NCBI GenBank assembly: GCA_016763615.1
Contig: JAESTJ010000068.1
Location: forward strand, 1-9,125
Length of the DNA stretch: 9,125 nucleotides
Source of the DNA: Minisyncoccota bacterium
GTDB taxonomy: Bacteria; Patescibacteriota; Minisyncoccia; Phycocordibacterales; UBA2100
Direction: 5' to 3'
Part shown: piece after piece, positions 1 through 6,236 of the stretch
How positions within the stretch are numbered: the stretch's first letter is position 1
Layout of the letters: each line of letters starts with the position of its first letter
Notes under the pieces: model-generated
The model's database searches: none
Seen by the model: the letters and a program-made list of their open reading frames with translations, nothing else
What the model was told of the DNA's origin: nothing
Program-made: the position numbers and the translations under genes

Positions 1-1148
1 ATGCTCTTTCATGGCTTAGAGGATCATCCAAATCCTCGCTAGCACTTGTTTTTGATATCGGTAGTGCAACCGTAGGTGTAGCCATAGCCAAGTATAAAAA
101 AGGAAAACCAATTAATGTTTTCTTTACCCACAGAGTTCTAATTAATTACGGTACTGATCAAAGCGCAAAAAGTCTCGGAGGATATGTTGGCACAGCGATA
201 GAAAAAGCAGCTACAGAAGCTCTTGAACAACTAGGACGCCTTGATGTTGGAAGTGATTATACTGTGCACGCCATAGTCCATGCTCCATGGACTGATTCAC
301 AAGCACAGCGCGCTGAAGGAGTTTTGGAGGAGGAAACTCTTATTACTCGAGAGTTACTTCAACAGTTCACTGTTCGTCATTTGCCTGAGCAAAAAGTAGA
401 AGGACGAATACAGTTTGATAGGCATATAACGCGAATTGAGTTAAATGGATATTCAACAACACAGCCCTACAAAAAAAAGGCAAAGAAAATAGCAGTGACT
501 ATTCTTAAAAGTAGTATGTCTGATTCCGTGCATGCATCAATTTTAAATGCTTTCTCAAGTGCGCTACCTAACCATGATGTGCACATAGACGCATTTCTTT
601 TTGCTGCAACGCAACTACGTGAGTTGTTTGCTGGCAATGACGCATACACAATTATTGATGTGGGAGAGGAGTACACTTCGTTAAGTATTGTTCGAGACGA
701 AACTGTTGCAGGAAGTGCGTGGGCAAGTTTTGGAACAGAATACTTAATACGAGCAATTTCTAAGGAGGATGCTGAAGCGCGCCAAAGTGCCATATCTCAG
801 TTAACTATGTATATTGACAATACATGCACCCCTGCTCAGTGTAGAGATACAGAAACTGCACTGGAAAAACCAGAAAAGGAATGGACACGGACATTTGGGG
901 ACGCATGTACAAAGCTAAGTAAAATTCATAGAATGCCCACAAAGACTTTTGTCTCTGTAGATAAGCACTATGGACCTTGGTTTAAGCGTGTTATTGAGAA
1001 AATAGATTTTGGACAATTCACTGTGACCGGTCGACCTTTAGAGGCACAACTCCTCTCTATAGAAAAAGCAGCGCGTTCTTTTTCTTTCGCAGAATCTGTT
1101 AAACGGGATTCCATGCTTTCTCTTGGTATTCTTTTTGTGGATAAATAG
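1..1148 (+). CDS. PilM/FtsA-like actin-fold ATPase, 5'-truncated by window edge
   Basis: The reading frame is open from the left edge (first full codon at position 3) to the TAA at 1146-1148, giving 381 visible residues. There is no in-frame ATG; the first GTG, at 264, lies well inside the fold, so the true start is upstream. Near visible residue 18 is a phosphate-1-like motif, DIGSATVG, preceded by a hydrophobic strand (LALVF). Near residue 219 is a second strand-plus-acidic motif, IIDVGEEYTS, in the place of the phosphate-2 loop of the FtsA/PilM/actin fold. The usual glycine-rich GGGT is replaced by GEEYTS, so ATP hydrolysis may be altered. No membrane segment is seen, so it is probably cytoplasmic. 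Family members act in type IV pilus assembly (PilM) or division (FtsA); PilM-like is my preferred reading because it sits beside a surface-type membrane protein. The fold is fairly secure, the cellular role is not. Confidence 0.72.
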   Translation, partial: ALSWLRGSSKSSLALVFDIGSATVGVAIAKYKKGKPINVFFTHRVLINYGTDQSAKSLGGYVGTAIEKAATEALEQLGRLDVGSDYTVHAIVHAPWTDSQAQRAEGVLEEETLITRELLQQFTVRHLPEQKVEGRIQFDRHITRIELNGYSTTQPYKKKAKKIAVTILKSSMSDSVHASILNAFSSALPNHDVHIDAFLFAATQLRELFAGNDAYTIIDVGEEYTSLSIVRDETVAGSAWASFGTEYLIRAISKEDAEARQSAISQLTMYIDNTCTPAQCRDTETALEKPEKEWTRTFGDACTKLSKIHRMPTKTFVSVDKHYGPWFKRVIEKIDFGQFTVTGRPLEAQLLSIEKAARSFSFAESVKRDSMLSLGILFVDK

Positions 1149-1180
1149 CCATTTTTGGGGGCACACTTTTCTGATTTTCT

Positions 1181-1189
1181 TGTTATACT
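1181..1189 (+). promoter_or_regulatory. Extended -10 promoter for the baseplate-J-like gene
   Basis: TGTTATACT is an extended -10 element (TG, one base, then TATACT at 1184-1189). No convincing -35 is present at 16-18 bp; GCACAC lies there. Only 8 bp separate the -10 from the ATG at 1198, so transcription would begin about 2 nt before the start codon, giving an essentially leaderless mRNA. No Shine-Dalgarno sequence is available. Confidence 0.6.
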
Positions 1190-1197
1190 AACCTTAT

Positions 1198-2544
1198 ATG
1201 GGACGAGCTATTTTTGATGATATAACTCCACCACAAGAAGGTGGTAATGAATCAATACCGAGTAACGATCACTCTATTCGCGATGTTGCACCTCTTGCTA
1301 CAAAAGAGAGGGAATCTCGTCGAGCCAAACGAGCTGAAAGACGTAAGATTCCAAATCCATTAAGCAATATTGGTGGTGGAATTGGAGTCCCAAAATCTCC
1401 TATCAAAAGAATTGGTATTTGGGCCATTGTAATAGCGTTCATAATAGTGGCTCTTTCTGTTGTTGGTTTTGTTTTTATAGGAAAAACTACAATATCAATT
1501 GAGCCTCAACAAGAAAATATAACTCTTTCCTCAAATATTGTTCATACTGCATACAAGGAAGCCCAGGAAGGGGAACTTGCCTACAAAATTCTTTCTCACT
1601 CAATTGAGGCAACCAGCACAATCGAAGCAACAGGCAAAGAAACAGTTCAACAAAAAGCATCTGGGCGCATAGTTGTGTTTAATAACCACGGTTCAGCGAC
1701 TCAGCGTCTCATAAAGAACACCCGTTTCGAGGCACCTAGTGGCGAAATCTATCGCGTACGAAACTCCCTTGTTGTCCCAGGACAAGAAAGTGACGGTACA
1801 CCAGGAACAATAGAAGTAACTGTATACGCCGACAAGCCAGGAGAGGACCAAAATATAACTGCATTGGGAACGAAATTCACCATCCCTGGATTAAAAGGAG
1901 ACCCTAGATTTGATACTTTTCACGCTGAATTAAAGTCACCACTAGCGGGGGGGTTTGTCGGAGAACGCGCAATTGTTGACGAGGACGTTCTTAATGCTTC
2001 TCGAACTAATTTACGTGCACAATTAAGGGATCAAATTACTGCTGCAATTCGTGAACGTGCAACAGACTCTGTAGAACTCTTCGATGGGGGCATATTCACT
2101 ACGTTTGAATCTATGGAGGTTGCATATGCTGACGACGACACAGCAACGGTTCGGGAAGTCGCTCAGATTTATGCTGTGACCTTCGATAAAAACAAGCTCG
2201 CGCGCATGTTAGCTGTGGCCGCTATCGCCACTCCAGAGGACGGAAATATTCTTATCGATTCTCCAGAAAATCTAACTATGAATATAGTAAACAAAGACGG
2301 AGTTGATATTATCAATGACGCCCTTATTCAGTTCACGCTTGAGGGTAGTACTACTTTAACTTGGCAAGTAGATGCTGAATCACTCAAGCAGGATTTAGTT
2401 GGGAAACACAGTGGAGCTTTAAACACGATTATGAGTGCATATCCAGGAATTAAAAGCGCTCAAGCGACCATACGACCATTTTGGAAGAGTGAATTTCCAT
2501 CTGAAACCGGGGGTATTTCTGTCGAGATACTTCCTAAAAAATAA
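1198..2544 (+). CDS. Baseplate-J-like single-pass membrane protein
   Basis: The protein has 448 residues. Residues 1-71 form a hydrophilic tail, basic around 37-50 (an RRAKRAERRK stretch). One transmembrane helix follows at about 72-94, and the remainder, about 350 residues, is predicted to lie outside the cell. The segment around 152-215 (ASGRIVVFNN, RLIKNTRFEAPSGEIYRV, VPG, then TVYADKPGE) resembles the domain annotated as baseplate J/gp47-like in many Parcubacteria genomes, and the ending with IRPFWKSEFP also fits those proteins. Despite the name there is no phage context: no tail genes lie nearby. The ATG at 1198 is chosen because it is the first in frame and lies 8 bp after a good -10 box. 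A run of seven G occurs at 1947-1953 within the coding sequence. Its role is unknown; anchoring a surface or envelope structure is inference from topology. Confidence 0.75.
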   Translation: MGRAIFDDITPPQEGGNESIPSNDHSIRDVAPLATKERESRRAKRAERRKIPNPLSNIGGGIGVPKSPIKRIGIWAIVIAFIIVALSVVGFVFIGKTTISIEPQQENITLSSNIVHTAYKEAQEGELAYKILSHSIEATSTIEATGKETVQQKASGRIVVFNNHGSATQRLIKNTRFEAPSGEIYRVRNSLVVPGQESDGTPGTIEVTVYADKPGEDQNITALGTKFTIPGLKGDPRFDTFHAELKSPLAGGFVGERAIVDEDVLNASRTNLRAQLRDQITAAIRERATDSVELFDGGIFTTFESMEVAYADDDTATVREVAQIYAVTFDKNKLARMLAVAAIATPEDGNILIDSPENLTMNIVNKDGVDIINDALIQFTLEGSTTLTWQVDAESLKQDLVGKHSGALNTIMSAYPGIKSAQATIRPFWKSEFPSETGGISVEILPKK

Positions 2545-2560
2545 GTTGTGCACAGAGAGC

Positions 2561-2589
2561 TTGTAAAGCAGACTCTACTCTGGTACGAT
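2561..2589 (+). promoter_or_regulatory. Promoter of infA
   Basis: A -35 TTGTAA (2561-2566) is followed after 17 bp by TACGAT (2584-2589), with an extended TG at 2581-2582. The GTG start of infA lies 11 bp downstream of the -10, predicting a leader of about 5 nt. Confidence 0.6.
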
Positions 2590-2600
2590 ATCCCCGCACT

Positions 2601-2825
2601 GTGAGTGAAGAACAACAGACGGACAAAAACGACACCGTTGAGGGAGTCGTCACAGAGGCGCTGCCAAATGCGCTTTTTCGCATTGAGCTGAAAGGAGGAG
2701 AGGAAGTAATTTCTTATCTTGCCGGAAAGATGCGTTTGCATCGAATTAAGGTTCTGCTAGGAGACACTGTTCTCGTGAAAGTTGATCCCTACGGCGGAAG
2801 AGGAAGAATCGTGCGACGTATTTAA
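2601..2825 (+). CDS. infA: Translation initiation factor IF-1
   Basis: The product has 74 residues, close to the usual 71-73 of IF-1. It is a single OB-fold protein that binds the ribosomal A site of the 30S subunit during initiation. Diagnostic stretches are EGVVTEALPNALFRIEL near the start, then AGKMR, GDTVLVKVDPY and GRIVRR at the end. The GTG at 2601 is taken as the start because it gives normal family length and because a promoter ends 11 bp upstream; no ATG lies at a sensible position and no Shine-Dalgarno sequence precedes it. It heads the ribosomal cluster and is separated from rpmJ by 88 bp containing a dyad, a promoter and a hairpin, so it may be a separate transcription unit. Identity is secure. 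Confidence 0.95.
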   Translation: MSEEQQTDKNDTVEGVVTEALPNALFRIELKGGEEVISYLAGKMRLHRIKVLLGDTVLVKVDPYGGRGRIVRRI

Positions 2826-2830
2826 GATAC

Positions 2831-2848
2831 GTGCACCACTGTGGGCAC
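2831..2848 (+). terminator. Small dyad after infA (weak terminator or operator)
   Basis: GTGC, a bulged A, CCA, a CTG loop and TGGGCAC form a 7-bp stem six bases after the infA stop. An interrupted T-rich stretch (TTCTTTGTT) follows, so it could be a weak intrinsic terminator for infA. It also covers the -35 position of the downstream extended -10 promoter, so an operator role is equally possible. Confidence 0.35.
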
Positions 2849-2853
2849 TTCTT

Positions 2854-2862
2854 TGTTACAAT
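2854..2862 (+). promoter_or_regulatory. Extended -10 promoter for rpmJ and the ribosomal genes
   Basis: TGTTACAAT is an extended -10 (TG, T, TACAAT) with no good -35. The predicted start near 2869 gives rpmJ a leader of about 45 nt, the longest predicted in the window, and that leader contains the hairpin at 2884-2902. Confidence 0.5.
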
Positions 2863-2883
2863 TTTTTTCAACTGAGAAAAATA

Positions 2884-2902
2884 AAAAAGTGGCACACTTT
2901 TT
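2884..2902 (+). promoter_or_regulatory. Leader hairpin before rpmJ (possible attenuator)
   Basis: AAAAAGTG, loop GCA, CACTTTTT is a perfect 8-bp stem with a 3-nt loop, ending in a T run 11 bp before the rpmJ ATG. The stem is AT-rich with only two GC pairs. As it lies after the predicted promoter and before the first gene, attenuation or binding of a ribosomal protein is possible; it could instead be a weak terminator of infA transcripts. Confidence 0.45.
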
Positions 2903-2913
2903 AATTTAATCAT

Positions 2914-3027
2914 ATGAAAGTCAAAAGCTCTGTTAAAACACTATGCAAAGAATGCAAGAGCGTGCGTCGACGCGGAAGACTTTTTGTTATTTGTAGCAAT
3001 CCTCGACATAAGCAACGTCAAGGTTAA
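2914..3027 (+). CDS. rpmJ: 50S ribosomal protein L36 (zinc-binding form)
   Basis: This short gene encodes 37 residues, the standard length for L36. It begins [11 protein letters not shown] and ends NPRHKQRQG, with the zinc-ribbon ligands C11, C14, C27 and H32 all present, so this is the zinc-binding (C+) type. L36 is a small 23S rRNA-binding protein of the large subunit. Its place directly after infA and 11 bp before rpsM is the classical bacterial order. No Shine-Dalgarno motif precedes the ATG. Identity is secure. Confidence 0.95.
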   Translation: MKVKSSVKTLCKECKSVRRRGRLFVICSNPRHKQRQG

Positions 3028-3038
3028 TTTAAAAATAT

Positions 3039-3419
3039 ATGCGTATAGCTGGTATCACAATCCCTGATTCAAAACGACTGGAAATTGGACTCACCGAAGT
3101 CTATGGTATTGGTCGTATCAGCGCTCACGAAATTTTAAAAGAAGCAAAGGTTGATCCAGGGAAAAAGCCTACCGACTTAAATAGTGAACAGGAAGGAGTA
3201 ATAAGCAAAATTATTACTGACAAACGAATAGAAGGAGAATTACGCCGAGAAATTAATGGAAACATTAAGCGTCTAAAGGACATTAAGAGCTACCGTGGTG
3301 AACGCCACTCGCGAAATCTTCCAGTGCGTGGGCAGCAAACTCAATCAAATTCACGAACAGTTAGAGGTAACGTGCGAAAAACTATGTCTAGTGGCCGCCG
3401 TAGCGTAGATAAGAAATAA
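3039..3419 (+). CDS. rpsM: 30S ribosomal protein S13
   Basis: The protein has 126 residues, slightly longer than the usual 118-122. The N-terminal part carries RIAGITIPDSKRLEIGLTEV and YGIGRISA, the helix-two-turns-helix region that contacts S19 in the small-subunit head. The basic C-terminal region has GERHSRNLPVRGQQTQSNSRT, matching the family's H-R-x-LPVRGQ signature that reaches toward the P-site tRNA. The gap to rpmJ is only 11 bp, which leaves no room for an E. coli-style S4-binding pseudoknot unless it overlaps rpmJ. The stop codon is separated from the rpsK ATG by one base, suggesting coupled translation. Confidence 0.95.
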   Translation: MRIAGITIPDSKRLEIGLTEVYGIGRISAHEILKEAKVDPGKKPTDLNSEQEGVISKIITDKRIEGELRREINGNIKRLKDIKSYRGERHSRNLPVRGQQTQSNSRTVRGNVRKTMSSGRRSVDKK

Positions 3420-3420
3420 T

Positions 3421-3855
3421 ATGGGTAAGAAACGTATAGTTAAAAAGAGTGGAGGCTCAGTAAATAAGGGATTGCGATCTCGAGCTCTTAGTCGTGCTCC
3501 TAAGAAAAAGATGCAAACAGCTTCGATTTACGTTCACGCTACTTACAACAACACTAAAGTTATGCTCGCCGATCAATCTGGAAATGCAGTCACATGGTCA
3601 TCTTCAGGATCGTTAGGATTTTCAGGAGCTAAAAAAGGAACTCCTTTTGCTGCTGCGAAGGTAGGTGAACTAGTTGCAGATAAGGCTCTCCTAATGGGAA
3701 TAAAGTCAGTTGATGCCATCATAAAGGGAGTAGGTCCAGGGCGTGAATCTGCATTAAGAGCATTTGCTGGCAAAGGTATCGATATATCCAGTATTTCCGA
3801 CCGAACACCAGTGCCTTTTAATGGTCCCCGACAACGTCGACCGCGTCGTGTATAA
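3421..3855 (+). CDS. rpsK: 30S ribosomal protein S11
   Basis: The protein has 144 residues, against about 129 in E. coli; the extra length is a basic N-terminal extension (about residues 1-30). The core is clear: IYVHATYNNTKVML, GNAVTWSSSGSLGF, TPFAAAKVGE and KGVGPGRESALRAF. S11 sits on the platform of the 30S subunit. The C-terminus reads TPVPFNGPRQRRPRRV, whereas most bacteria have a TP(I/V)PHNGCR ending, so the usual His and Cys are replaced by Phe and Pro. The Asn-Gly pair that becomes isoaspartate in E. coli S11 is kept (N134-G135). The start lies one base after the rpsM stop with no ribosome-binding site. Confidence 0.95.
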   Translation: MGKKRIVKKSGGSVNKGLRSRALSRAPKKKMQTASIYVHATYNNTKVMLADQSGNAVTWSSSGSLGFSGAKKGTPFAAAKVGELVADKALLMGIKSVDAIIKGVGPGRESALRAFAGKGIDISSISDRTPVPFNGPRQRRPRRV

Positions 3856-3863
3856 AAATCATT

Positions 3864-4466
3864 ATGTTAAGTAAACCAAAATACAAAATTTGTAAGCGCC
3901 TGGGCAATGGTGTATATGAAAAATGCCAAACACAAAAATTTGCACTTTCTGAGGCGCGTGTGAAAAAGACTTTCAAACGTCGCAGGAACTTAAGTGACTA
4001 TGGTCGCCAACTTTTAGAGAAGCAAAAAGTTCGATTCGCGTACGGTATCACTGAAAAACAGCTGCGTAAATATGTTACAGCAGCAGTTCGTACAAAAGAA
4101 CCTACCTTGGAGTTATTTAAAGGTTTAGAAACTCGTCTGGATAATACTATTTACCGATCTGGCTTTGCTCCAACTCGGCGCGCCGCACGACAAATGGTGA
4201 GTCATGGGCACATTACCATCAATGGAAAGAAAATGACCGTACCATCTCACATGCTGAAGACGGGGGACGTCCTTTCGGTTCGAGATGGAAGTAAAGATAA
4301 GCCACTCTTTGTCTTAAATATGGATACTATCGCTGGGCACGGAGCTCCTAAATGGTTAACAACTGATGGTAAGAAACTTACGTCTAAAGTGAAAGCTGTT
4401 CCAGAATTTGTAGCCAGCGATACGTTCTTTGATTTACCTGCTGTATTCGAATTTTACAGTCGTTAA
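3864..4466 (+). CDS. rpsD: 30S ribosomal protein S4
   Basis: The protein has 200 residues, normal for S4. The N-terminal rRNA-binding part includes LSDYGRQLLEKQKVRFAYGI (about 43-62). An S4 RNA-binding domain follows at about 88-150 (LETRLDNTIYRSGFAPTRR, then SHGHITINGKK). The C-terminus ends EFYSR, close to the usual ending. Only two cysteines (C10, C21) occur near the N-terminus, so the four-cysteine zinc knuckle of some S4 proteins is absent. S4 is a primary 16S rRNA binder and in E. coli represses its own operon. The start lies 8 bp after rpsK without a Shine-Dalgarno motif. Confidence 0.95.
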   Translation: MLSKPKYKICKRLGNGVYEKCQTQKFALSEARVKKTFKRRRNLSDYGRQLLEKQKVRFAYGITEKQLRKYVTAAVRTKEPTLELFKGLETRLDNTIYRSGFAPTRRAARQMVSHGHITINGKKMTVPSHMLKTGDVLSVRDGSKDKPLFVLNMDTIAGHGAPKWLTTDGKKLTSKVKAVPEFVASDTFFDLPAVFEFYSR

Positions 4467-4491
4467 AATATTATTAGTAGCAACTTATAAT
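4463..4491 (+). promoter_or_regulatory. Internal promoter for rpoA
   Basis: TTAAAA (4463-4468, overlapping the rpsD stop) and a perfect TATAAT (4486-4491) are 17 bp apart. The rpoA ATG is 13 bp beyond the -10, predicting a leader of about 7 nt. This would let rpoA be made independently of the upstream ribosomal genes. Confidence 0.6.
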
Positions 4492-4504
4492 TTAAGAAAT
4501 TTGT

Positions 4505-5485
4505 ATGTCAGATCACCAAGTTACAGTCCCATCAAAGCCACGTGTTATTTCCGAACAGGAATTCACAGGAACATACGAGATTGACGGTTTGTATCCAGGA
4601 TACGGCCACACTCTTGGTAATTCACTTCGCCGAATTATCCTCTCATCACTTCCAGGGGCAGCTATCACTCACGTGAAAATTGATGGAGTATCACACGAAT
4701 TTTCAACAATCGAAGGAGTATCCGAAGATACTATTATGCTCCTATTGAATCTTAAAAAAGTGCGTATCAAGTTGCACGATGATGAGCCACAAATTCTAAA
4801 AATTAAAGTTAAAGGCCCTAAATCTGTAACAGCAGCAGACATTGACGCTCCTAGTCAAGTGGAAATTCTTAATCCCGAGCAACATATTGCTGAAGTTTCT
4901 GGAAAAACTGAATTTGATGTAGAACTTGGAGTTGAACGTGGACTTGGATACGTAGCCAAGGAAGCTCTCCAAAAAGAGCGAGTTGATATCGGTGCAATTG
5001 CACTTGATGCTATCTTCTCTCCAATTCGTCGTGTGAATTACGAAGTAGAAAATATGCGTGTCGGTGATCGCACAGATTTCAACCGCCTTCGAATATTTAT
5101 CGAAACAGACGGAACACTCACACCACGCTCAGCTCTTGAGGATTCTATAGCAATAATGATTCACCAGCTTAAAGCAGTTATCGGTTTTCAGGAAGAAGTT
5201 GAGCCGGTAGTGGAAATCGAAGTTCCTGCAGAGACTGAAGAGTCGACTGAACCAGGCAAAGAAACCAAAAAGGAAGCCGACAAAGAAGCGTTCAAAACCC
5301 GTATCGCGGAACTTGAACTTTCTCAACGTGTAGAAGATTCCCTTGATGAATCTGGCATCCGAACCGTTGGAGGATTGGCTCGAAAACATGAGGAGGATAT
5401 TCTAGCGATAGAAGGACTAGGACAAAAAGGACTTCAAGAGATCAAACGATCTCTTAGTAACTTAGGAATTACACTTCGTAGCTAA
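4505..5485 (+). CDS. rpoA: DNA-directed RNA polymerase subunit alpha
   Basis: The protein has 326 residues, the normal length. The N-terminal domain (about 1-230) contains the dimerisation and assembly signature PGYGHTLGNSLRRIILSSLPG (starts near residue 31) and later ERVDIGAIALDAIFSPIRRVNYEVEN. An acidic, Glu/Lys-rich linker spans about 233-263. The C-terminal domain (267-326) is of helix-hairpin-helix type. Aligned by eye to E. coli, it keeps R265 (here R275), G296 (G306), K298 (K308) and E302 (E312), but N268 is Asp278, N294 is Gly304 and S299 is Gly309. Four of the seven main DNA-contact positions are therefore kept and three changed, which may weaken or alter UP-element binding. The gene lies between rpsD and rplQ as in most bacteria and has its own likely promoter. 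Confidence 0.96.
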   Translation: MSDHQVTVPSKPRVISEQEFTGTYEIDGLYPGYGHTLGNSLRRIILSSLPGAAITHVKIDGVSHEFSTIEGVSEDTIMLLLNLKKVRIKLHDDEPQILKIKVKGPKSVTAADIDAPSQVEILNPEQHIAEVSGKTEFDVELGVERGLGYVAKEALQKERVDIGAIALDAIFSPIRRVNYEVENMRVGDRTDFNRLRIFIETDGTLTPRSALEDSIAIMIHQLKAVIGFQEEVEPVVEIEVPAETEESTEPGKETKKEADKEAFKTRIAELELSQRVEDSLDESGIRTVGGLARKHEEDILAIEGLGQKGLQEIKRSLSNLGITLRS

Positions 5486-5496
5486 ATTGTGATACT
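5468..5496 (+). promoter_or_regulatory. Possible promoter for rplQ
   Basis: ATTACA (5468-5473, inside the rpoA end) is 17 bp from GATACT (5491-5496), which has an extended TG at 5488-5489. The rplQ ATG is 18 bp after the -10. Both boxes are only partial matches, so this is tentative; read-through from rpoA may suffice. Confidence 0.35.
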
Positions 5497-5514
5497 GTAT
5501 TTGCTCTATTAAAT

Positions 5515-5868
5515 ATGAAGCACCATAAGACACAACGAAAGTTTGGAAGAGTACGAAAAGTTCGTACAGCTCTTTTACGTAGTCTTGTACGTAGCCTTGT
5601 ATTACATGAGAGTATCGAAACAACCATCGCTAAGGCTCGTGAGCTTCGTCCGCAGGTAGAAAAACTTATTACACTTGCGAAGAAAGATACACTCGCTTCG
5701 CGACAAATTATAACTTCGCGTCTTGGTAACGACGCAGAAACTTCCAAGAAACTACACGAAGTACTAGCACCGCGCTACAAAGAACGGCTGGGTGGTTACG
5801 TACGAATAAGTAAACTTGGTACATTTCATGATGTAATGCGCGATAAAGCTATCATAGAATTTGTATAA
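5515..5868 (+). CDS. rplQ: 50S ribosomal protein L17
   Basis: The protein has 117 residues, near the E. coli length of 127 and the shorter bacterial forms. Family landmarks are MKHHKTQRKFGR at the start, RTALLRSLVRSLVLHESIETT, KARELRPQVEKLITLAKKD, LAPRYKERLGGYVRI and the final IIEFV, equivalent to the usual YIELV. L17 binds 23S rRNA near the peptide exit side of the large subunit. It follows rpoA by 29 bp, the conserved order, and its stop is one base from the preferred rplM start. Confidence 0.95.
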   Translation: MKHHKTQRKFGRVRKVRTALLRSLVRSLVLHESIETTIAKARELRPQVEKLITLAKKDTLASRQIITSRLGNDAETSKKLHEVLAPRYKERLGGYVRISKLGTFHDVMRDKAIIEFV

Positions 5869-5869
5869 C

Positions 5870-6235
5870 ATGACTGACCAAATGACACAAAAACGAGAAC
5901 ATACTATTGATGCAACTGGAGAGAAACTAGGGCGTTTTGCTTCTTCAATAGCACATATAATTCTAGGTAAAGATCAAACCGACTTTGCTAAGAATGTAGT
6001 AGCACCTGTAAACGTTACTGTTGAAAACGTTGATGCTCTTGATATTTCGAATAAGAAAAAGGATACTAAAATTTATGATCACTATTCTGGTTTTCATGGT
6101 GGACGAAAAGAATACAGTCTTCAAGAACTGATTGCCAAGAAAGGTGTAGGTGAAGCTCTCAAGGTTGCAGTTTTTAATATGTTACCTAACAATCGTTTAC
6201 GAAAGGCTCGTATGAAGAACCTAGTAATTAAATAA
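5870..6235 (+). CDS. rplM: 50S ribosomal protein L13, C-terminally short
   Basis: From the ATG at 5870 the protein has 121 residues, against about 142 in E. coli. Family landmarks are IDATGEKLGRFASSIAHIILGK (from about residue 13), YDHYSGFHGGRKEYSLQELIAK (about 69-90) and VAVFNMLPNNRLRKARMKNLVI (99-120). It then stops where other L13 proteins continue for roughly 20 residues with a conserved YAG...H...AQ-P tail, so that tail is missing. A TTG at 5861 is in frame but would overlap rplQ, and an ATG at 5882 is also possible; 5870 is chosen because it follows the rplQ stop by one base. L13 is an early-assembly 23S rRNA binder. The pairing with rpsI is standard. Confidence 0.92.
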   Translation: MTDQMTQKREHTIDATGEKLGRFASSIAHIILGKDQTDFAKNVVAPVNVTVENVDALDISNKKKDTKIYDHYSGFHGGRKEYSLQELIAKKGVGEALKVAVFNMLPNNRLRKARMKNLVIK

Positions 6236-6236
6236 T

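Noticed and set aside
264..266. In-frame GTG that could start the first gene, giving 294 residues
   Set aside because: The frame is open to the left edge, and the upstream part encodes the phosphate-1 motif DIGSATVG of the same fold, so the gene begins outside the window.
471..478. Run of eight A followed by GG, a possible slippage site
   Set aside because: It encodes a normal Lys-rich stretch, the frame continues unbroken, and there is no alternative frame of useful length.
467..793. Open frames on the minus strand here and at 2460-2741, 3573-3773, 5129-5389, 5469-5747, 6939-7136, 7058-7366, 7914-8243 and 8866-9051
   Set aside because: Each lies mostly or wholly opposite a well-supported gene and its translation resembles no protein family; they are shadows.
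1198..2544. Phage tail baseplate component, implying a prophage
   Set aside because: It has a membrane helix and no phage genes nearby; the similarity is to a domain found in Patescibacteria membrane proteins.
5861..5863. TTG as the start of rplM
   Set aside because: It overlaps the end of rplQ; the ATG at 5870 follows the rplQ stop by one base and matches the other junctions.
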